Source: Synergistaceae bacterium UBA6101
Lineage (GTDB): Bacteria > Synergistota > Synergistia > Synergistales > Synergistaceae
Assembly: GCA_002428495.1 (NCBI GenBank)
Contig: DIWR01000001.1
Coordinates: forward strand, 1-19,906
Reading direction: 5' to 3'
Length of the DNA: 19,906 nt
The notes under the pieces are model-generated. The model saw only the letters and a list, made by a program, of their open reading frames with translations. It had not been told where the DNA came from and did no database searches. Below, one piece after another: positions 15,487-19,906 of the stretch (the stretch's first letter is position 1; each line of letters begins with the position of its first letter). The position numbers and the translations under genes are program-made.

Positions 15487-17117
15487 TGACAGACAAAATT
15501 TATGCTCTGGATCTTGATAACGGCGAATGGTCACAGATCCTTGACAAGGAATTTGGTGAGCCCAGGTTCCGAGCGGATCAGATCTGCCAGTGGATCTGGC
15601 AGAAAAGGACTTTTGATGTCGCGGAGATGACCAATCTCTCAAAGGCGCTCAGGGATATGCTCGAGTCAAAGATAGATTTCGGGGCTCCCCTGCTGATAAA
15701 GGAACAGCGTTCATCGATCGACGGGACAAGAAAATACCTCTGGCAGATGCGTGACGGCCAAAGCGTCGAATCTGTCCTTATGAGACAGGGAGAGAGGCTG
15801 ACGGCCTGTATTTCGACACAGGTTGGATGCCCTCTCGGATGCACATTCTGCGCCACCGGGCTTTCCGGTTATGTAAGGAACCTCTCTGCCGGGGAGATCG
15901 CAGGCCAGTTCCTTGCCATGGAGAGATCGGTCGGGCGTGATATCAACAACGTGGTCTACATGGGGATGGGAGAGCCATTCCTCAATACCGAGGCGGTACT
16001 CAAATCAGTCAGGATGCTCAACGATCCGGATATGAGAAATCTTGGCATCAGGCACATTGCGATCTCAACTTCGGGTTTAGTGCCCGGAATACGGGAACTC
16101 GCAGCATCCGGTCTGGGAGTTCGTCTTGCAGTATCCCTGCACGCGGCCGAAGATGAACTGAGAAGCACTCTTATGCCGGTCAACGAGACATTCCCGCTCG
16201 ATGACCTGAGGAAGGCCATGCAGGAATATCAGAAGACAACAGGCAACAGGATCACCATAGAATACGCGCTCTTAGGAGGAATAAACGACAGCGTGGAACA
16301 TGCCAGACTTCTTTTGCGCTATTTGAAGGGCATACATGTATTCATCAACCTGATCCCGTTCAATCAGGTCGATGTCCGTTATGAGAAACCCGCTCCCGAA
16401 AACATCCTTAAATTTCGTTCGGTACTTGTCACAGCCGGTTTCGAAGCAGAGATAAGGGAGGAACTGGGTTCCGACATTGACGCCGCATGCGGTCAGCTGA
16501 GAAGAAAAACGATGGCCGGTGATCCATGCATGCTTGAACCGGGACCAAAGGTAAAACCTGCTTATGAGGCAAAAAAGAAAGAGGTTCGCACATCCCAAAG
16601 GGAGGCCTCAGATCCCAGAAGAACGTCAGGACCATCCAGATCCAAAAGCGGATCCGATGCGGCAGGACAGAAGAGAGAGAAAACAGAGAGAGCTGGAACA
16701 AAGTCATCCGGTGGATTTGTTGAAGAACGCGGAGCAAAGAGACCCACTTCAGAGGATAAACGGAGGAAGACTGATGCTCCGCCGAAAGAGAGATACAGAA
16801 GCGGTAAGATGAAAGAAGAAAGGCCTGTTTACAGGGCGAAGCCTAAGGCCAACGATGCAGACCATGCTTTGGAAACGGATGAAAAGAGAAAAAGCGGCAC
16901 AACAAGAGCTGCAAAAAGACCTTCCTACAGGGCTGGATCCGAAGGAAAAAGTGCAGACCGTCCTTCGAGGACAGATGAAAAGAAAAAAAGAAGCATAAAT
17001 AAATCTGCAAAAAAACCTGTCGCTGCCGGCGGTAACGGAAGAAAAAAACCTGCGGCCGAAAGCAGGAAAAAGAAACCACGTACTGCCGCTAAGGATAACA
17101 GGCAGAAAAGATCCTGA
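15486..17117 (+). CDS. rlmN: Radical SAM 23S rRNA (A2503-C2)/tRNA methyltransferase RlmN with long basic C-terminal tail
   Basis: Residues 1-350 are a complete RlmN core. The [4Fe-4S] cluster motif CPLGCTFC has Cys115, Cys119 and Cys122, with Cys108 seven residues earlier. GMGEPFLN binds SAM, and Cys335 in DIDAACGQLR is the methyl-carrying cysteine. The enzyme would methylate C2 of A2503 in 23S rRNA and A37 in some tRNAs. The core is followed by an unusual tail of about 190 residues, rich in Lys, Arg, Ser and Gly and probably disordered. It includes two adjacent 32-residue repeats (about residues 446-509). The ATG at 15486 overlaps the glyA stop as TAATG and is preferred to the in-frame TTG at 15474. 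Confidence 0.94.
   Translation: MTDKIYALDLDNGEWSQILDKEFGEPRFRADQICQWIWQKRTFDVAEMTNLSKALRDMLESKIDFGAPLLIKEQRSSIDGTRKYLWQMRDGQSVESVLMRQGERLTACISTQVGCPLGCTFCATGLSGYVRNLSAGEIAGQFLAMERSVGRDINNVVYMGMGEPFLNTEAVLKSVRMLNDPDMRNLGIRHIAISTSGLVPGIRELAASGLGVRLAVSLHAAEDELRSTLMPVNETFPLDDLRKAMQEYQKTTGNRITIEYALLGGINDSVEHARLLLRYLKGIHVFINLIPFNQVDVRYEKPAPENILKFRSVLVTAGFEAEIREELGSDIDAACGQLRRKTMAGDPCMLEPGPKVKPAYEAKKKEVRTSQREASDPRRTSGPSRSKSGSDAAGQKREKTERAGTKSSGGFVEERGAKRPTSEDKRRKTDAPPKERYRSGKMKEERPVYRAKPKANDADHALETDEKRKSGTTRAAKRPSYRAGSEGKSADRPSRTDEKKKRSINKSAKKPVAAGGNGRKKPAAESRKKKPRTAAKDNRQKRS
16821..17012 (+). repeat. Tandem 96-bp repeat coding for two 32-residue units in the RlmN tail
   Basis: Unit 1 (16821-16916) reads RPVYRAKPKANDADHALETD then EKRKSGTTRAAK. 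Unit 2 (16917-17012) reads RPSYRAGSEGKSADRPSRTD then EKKKRSINKSAK. About half the residues match with no gap, and a partial third unit starts KPVAAG. The repeats have diverged at DNA level, so the duplication is not recent. Confidence 0.7.
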
Positions 17118-17131
17118 AGGAGAGCGACTTA

Positions 17132-17470
17132 ATGAAACTTCTGGTCTTTTTACTCATTGGGACTCTGATATTCGGGTTTGCCTTCCCTGCGGTAATACTG
17201 ATCGCGGGTCTGGTTGGCATAGTCCTCTTTGCATTGATAATTGCAGGTCTTCTGAGAGGCAACGGAGTCAGGGTCTACACATCTTCTAAGAGCTACGACC
17301 CTTTCAGGGGAGGAAGCTATAGAAAAAATGATCCCGAAGTAATAGACACAACAGATGAAAGTTTGGACGATCACTCAGATTTTGCGGGAAGCGAGACTGG
17401 GGATCCTGATGAGGAACAGGAAGGCGAGATAGTAGAACTTCCTGCCACCGCTCTTAGAAAAGAAGATTGA
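17132..17470 (+). CDS. Small membrane protein with acidic cytoplasmic tail, unknown function
   Basis: The 112-residue protein has two closely spaced hydrophobic segments (about 2-20 and 22-41), then a basic patch (LLRGNGVRVYTSSKSYDPFR) and a strongly acidic C-terminal half (DPEVIDTTDESLDDHSDF onward). I recognise no family. The gene lies 14 bp behind rlmN with AAGGAG 9 nt before its ATG, and ends upstream of the terminator at 17577-17612, so it is the last gene of the glyA-rlmN operon. By charge it could interact with basic partners; this is inference only. Confidence 0.75.
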   Translation: MKLLVFLLIGTLIFGFAFPAVILIAGLVGIVLFALIIAGLLRGNGVRVYTSSKSYDPFRGGSYRKNDPEVIDTTDESLDDHSDFAGSETGDPDEEQEGEIVELPATALRKED

Positions 17471-17576
17471 TCCAACCTGCCCCTTGCTCCGAAACGAAGT
17501 ATCGCCTCAAGGTCTTATGCCGTGGGCAGTAAAGGTTTTGTCTCTTATTCTGAATCAGTTAACCGTTACAAATATT

Positions 17577-17612
17577 CATGGGTGGTCAGGATCTTGGACC
17601 ACCCATGTTTTT
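17577..17612 (+). terminator. Intrinsic terminator of the glyA-rlmN-membrane protein operon
   Basis: Perfect 11-bp stem CATGGGTGGTC/GACCACCCATG with a 9-nt loop, followed directly by TTTTT: a textbook plus-strand Rho-independent terminator. The minus-strand side lacks a T-tract. Confidence 0.9.
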
Positions 17613-17720
17613 GGTATCATTGCGACATATTTTGCCCGCTCTGCGATCGATCAGACCGAACCAGGGTTTCCCTGCAGGTGAGACACCCGGTCCCTGATGC
17701 CGGCCCCGGAAATCAACTTA

Positions 17721-19007
17721 TCATATGCCTCTCAGGATAGTATCTTCTCTTCCCTGTCCGACGCCAATGAGGATAACCGGAGTTGATACCCTTTCCTCGA
17801 TGAAGCGGACATAGTCCTGTGCGGCAGAGGGAAGATCCTCAAATCTTCTGCATTTGCTAATGTCCTCTTTCCAGCCGGGCAGTTCCTCAAAAACCGGGAC
17901 TGCTTTCGCCAGTTTCGCGCAGCTGCTTGGAAAATCCTTTTGTATGGTCCCTTCAATATCATAAGCAGTGCATACCTGGATCTTTTCAAATCCTGACAGG
18001 ACATCAAGCTTTGTCAGCGCAAGCCCGTCTATTCCATTTATCTTTACCGCGTAGTCAACTGCAACAAGATCGTTCCAGCCGCAGCGCCTTGGACGGCCGG
18101 TCGTAGCGCCGAACTCCCCGCCCCTTGTCCTCAGCAGTTCTCCGAGAGAGCCCTTATCCTCCGTAGGGAAGGGGCCTTCTCCTACCCTTGTGCAGTAAGC
18201 CTTGGTGACTCCAATAACACGATCTATCCTTCCGGGTCCTATGCCTGCTCCGGTGCAGGCTCCTCCGGAGCAGGGGCTGGAACTCGTGACAAAAGGATAT
18301 GTCCCATGGTCGACATCAAGGAGCGTTCCCTGTGCCCCTTCGAAGAGAACGTTTTTGCCTGAATCAAGCGCTTTGTGTATCTCAATGAAAGCGTCTCCAA
18401 GAAACGGCTTTATCCTTTTGCCCCACTCAAGGGCTGTTTCGTACGTACTCTCGAGATCCAAAGGTTCGGCGCCATAGATCTTTGTAAGGATCTTATTTTT
18501 AAGTTCTATGTTTATCAGAAGTTTTTCTTTCAGTATCTCCGGGTTAACAAGGTCCTCGGCCCTTATTCCGACCCTCCCGAACTTATCGGAGTAGCATGGA
18601 CCGATCCCACGTCCTGTAGTTCCGATTTTTCTGCCCTCGGATCTTGCTCCCTCAGCGAGTTTGTCCAATTGTTTATGATATGGCATGACAATATGCGCGC
18701 CATGGCTGACGATCAGCTTTGCCAGCGTCTTGCCGCGGTCCCTAAGGTCATCGAGTTCTTCAAAAAGCGTTTCGGGGTCGATCACTACCCCGTTTCCGAT
18801 CACACAAACTTTGCCGGGATAAAGGATGCCGGAAGGGAGTAAGTGAAAGACATATTTTTCGTCCTCAACTACCACGGTATGTCCTGCGTTTGCTCCGCCC
18901 TGATAACGGACTACTACGCCTGACTTGCCTGCAAGTGCGTCTACTACGCGCCCCTTGCCCTCGTCTCCCCACTGAACGCCTACTATTACATCTGTACGAC
19001 CTTTCAT
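17721..19007 (-). CDS. purA: Adenylosuccinate synthetase
   Basis: The 428-residue enzyme joins IMP and aspartate with GTP to give adenylosuccinate, the first step from IMP to AMP. Motifs are VGVQWGDEGKGR (9-20) with the catalytic Asp and the GTP loop, GGANAGHTV, IGTTGRGIGPCYSDKFGRVG, FEGAQGTLLDVDHGTYPFV, GVTKAYCTRVGEGPFPTE and FGATTGRPRRCGW. The open frame extends to a TTG at 19049. The ATG at 19007 has GAGGGG 6 nt upstream and gives the usual family length and N-terminus, so it is chosen. A promoter and a 14-bp palindrome lie about 65-105 bp upstream. Confidence 0.96.
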   Translation of the reverse strand: MKGRTDVIVGVQWGDEGKGRVVDALAGKSGVVVRYQGGANAGHTVVVEDEKYVFHLLPSGILYPGKVCVIGNGVVIDPETLFEELDDLRDRGKTLAKLIVSHGAHIVMPYHKQLDKLAEGARSEGRKIGTTGRGIGPCYSDKFGRVGIRAEDLVNPEILKEKLLINIELKNKILTKIYGAEPLDLESTYETALEWGKRIKPFLGDAFIEIHKALDSGKNVLFEGAQGTLLDVDHGTYPFVTSSSPCSGGACTGAGIGPGRIDRVIGVTKAYCTRVGEGPFPTEDKGSLGELLRTRGGEFGATTGRPRRCGWNDLVAVDYAVKINGIDGLALTKLDVLSGFEKIQVCTAYDIEGTIQKDFPSSCAKLAKAVPVFEELPGWKEDISKCRRFEDLPSAAQDYVRFIEERVSTPVILIGVGQGREDTILRGI

Positions 19008-19072
19008 GCCAGACCCCTCTTTACGGATATTCAACGAAATAAAAGACAAATATCCTTACATTAAATTTGAGT

Positions 19073-19110
19073 TACAATATATTGTACTATAAGTAGCATA
19101 CGTTTATCAA
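19073..19110 (-). promoter_or_regulatory. Candidate purA promoter with overlapping palindromic operator
   Basis: On the minus strand TTGATA (19105-19110) and TACAAT (19081-19086) are 18 nt apart. The -10 box is half of a perfect 14-bp palindrome, TACAATATATTGTA (19073-19086), which extends to about the transcription start. Binding of a regulator there would block RNA polymerase. Confidence 0.5.
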
Positions 19111-19118
19111 TAATTAAA

Positions 19119-19370
19119 TTATTTGTTACCCTGATCAACGATCAGGAGCTTTTTTGCTCTTGTCATTGACTTGATCTCTGCCTCTCTCGACAGAGCCTCT
19201 TCTTTTGTCGCGAACCTCTCTTTGAAGATCATCTCGACAGGCCTTCTGCACCTCGTGTACTTTGAGGCAGTGCCACTGTTGTGTGAAGCAAGCCGTTTCT
19301 CTATGTTGTTGGTCCACCCTGTGTATAGTGAGCCGTCTGAGCACCTTAGGATGTACACCCATGCCTTCAT
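19119..19370 (-). CDS. GIY-YIG nuclease domain protein (YhbQ/UPF0213-like)
   Basis: A stand-alone GIY-YIG domain of 83 residues. It begins MKAWVYILRCSDGSLYTGWT (VYI and YTG halves of the signature at 5-18), then NNIEKRLASHNSG with catalytic-type Arg26, and ALSREAEIKSM with Glu63. Small proteins of this type are common and poorly understood; some have been linked to DNA repair or nuclease activity. The frame is open back to 19430, but the ATG at 19370 overlaps the upstream gene's TGA as ATGA. The domain starts exactly there, so this is the start. The two genes are probably translationally coupled. Confidence 0.88.
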   Translation of the reverse strand: MKAWVYILRCSDGSLYTGWTNNIEKRLASHNSGTASKYTRCRRPVEMIFKERFATKEEALSREAEIKSMTRAKKLLIVDQGNK

Positions 19371-19705
19371 ATCGAATAACTTTCCTGAGGCCCTTCCTCC
19401 TGCTGCATCATGATAGAAATGCCAAGCCATCTCATGATCGCTTCAAAAAGTCTTTCAACGCTGAACCCTTCCGATCCTACAAAATCGTGCCACATCCTTG
19501 CAAAATTTGAGAAAATGGAGATATTGTCCAGGGCGTCGTAGGATCCGGTGATTTTGGCAAGAAAAGTCCCCCATGCCTTGAGCACAGACAAAAATGTCTC
19601 AAAGCCCGTATCCTCGCTGTCGGATGCGCATGCAAAAGAAGGCAGTACGCATATCAGGCAAAGCAGTGTAAGCATAAATACCGCTACGATCTTATTTTTA
19701 TTCAA
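19367..19705 (-). CDS. Small exported protein of unknown function, TTG start
   Basis: The 112-residue product starts with a signal sequence: MNKNK, a hydrophobic stretch, then LPSFACA with likely cleavage near residue 27. The mature part is an acidic, mostly helical chain of about 85 residues with hydrophobic helices (ETFLSVLKAWGTFLAKIT and RLFEAIMRWLGISIMM). I recognise no family. The start is TTG at 19705, with AAGGAG 7 nt upstream. Its stop overlaps the GIY-YIG gene start. A Cys at 26 sits in SFACA, but FAC is a poor lipobox, so lipidation is doubtful. Confidence 0.72.
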   Translation of the reverse strand: MNKNKIVAVFMLTLLCLICVLPSFACASDSEDTGFETFLSVLKAWGTFLAKITGSYDALDNISIFSNFARMWHDFVGSEGFSVERLFEAIMRWLGISIMMQQEEGPQESYSI

Positions 19706-19906
19706 GATTTATCTCCTTTTAATAATGAAAACTCAACTTTCCCACCTCTTGCTACTAGTGGATTCAAAACCTCTGTTTTTCGTCTTCTCTGTATGTTATT
19801 TAGCGGAGAACCAGTGGCTCTAAAATATTGAAGTCGCTGGATTCCCGATCTCGAAACGCACTCGAAATAGTTCAGTCACTTTGGTGATTTGTTATGTCCC
19901 TCTTTC

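Noticed and set aside
17613..17720. Possible tRNA or structured RNA between the terminator and purA
   Set aside because: Short GC-rich palindromes are present (for example CAGGGTTTCCCTG), but no cloverleaf, no GGTTCGA-type loop in place and no CCA-like end could be assembled.
17484..17740. Short plus-strand frames of 65 and 72 codons after the membrane-protein gene
   Set aside because: They run across the strong terminator at 17577-17612, have no ribosome site and show no recognisable sequence.
19008..19049. TTG start of purA at 19049
   Set aside because: The ATG at 19007 has a good ribosome site and gives the family's usual N-terminus and length.
19130..19155. Plus-strand hairpin CCTGATC/GATCAGG followed by six T
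   Set aside because: It looks like a terminator on the plus strand but lies inside the minus-strand GIY-YIG gene, where the T-run is the complement of Lys-Lys codons. No plus-strand gene precedes it, so chance is likely.

Overview
The window looks like chromosomal DNA from an anaerobic, amino-acid-fermenting bacterium. The best guess is the phylum Synergistota (Synergistaceae). This rests on a TAXI-type TRAP transporter, a type III glutamine synthetase, amidohydrolase and carbamoylase genes, mid GC content, AGGAGG-type ribosome sites and no sugar pathway genes. The assignment is an inference; no rRNA or tRNA gene is visible.

Layout. Positions 1-120 hold short 11-bp direct repeats that may be the edge of a mobile element. 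A TAXI TRAP transporter pair follows on the minus strand: permease 121-2007 and binding protein 2135-3127, with a hairpin between them. Next are exonuclease III (xthA, +), a lytic transglycosylase (-), an EamA permease (-) and a class V aminotransferase (+). A convergent terminator separates the aminotransferase from a minus-strand block of a 26-codon ORF, an ABC-F ATPase and a macrodomain protein. Type III glutamine synthetase (glnN, +) comes next, then an amidohydrolase (-) and a decayed carbamoylase pseudogene (+). A plus-strand run, glyA-rlmN-small membrane protein, is likely one operon ended by a strong terminator. The window closes with purA (-) and a coupled minus-strand pair encoding an exported protein and a GIY-YIG nuclease.

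The most unusual observation is that two genes about 4 kb apart (ABC-F and the amidohydrolase) have no usable ATG, GTG or TTG at their natural N-terminus. In both, a CTG sits exactly where homologues have the initiator Met, with a GGAGG-type site 7-9 nt upstream. A start at the first conventional codon would remove the first Walker A motif of the ABC-F protein, and the first metal-binding His of the amidohydrolase. Several other starts were moved to fit ribosome binding sites and overlaps (aminotransferase, macrodomain, glnN, rlmN, purA, GIY-YIG).

Other points of interest are an RlmN with a basic, repeat-containing tail of about 190 residues, a probable 26-aa cationic peptide gene behind the ABC-F gene, and a carbamoylase remnant with an internal deletion. 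There are also palindromes placed as operators at purA and glnN. No CRISPR array, intact insertion sequence, phage gene or obvious defence system is present. All functional assignments come from motif reading, not database search.
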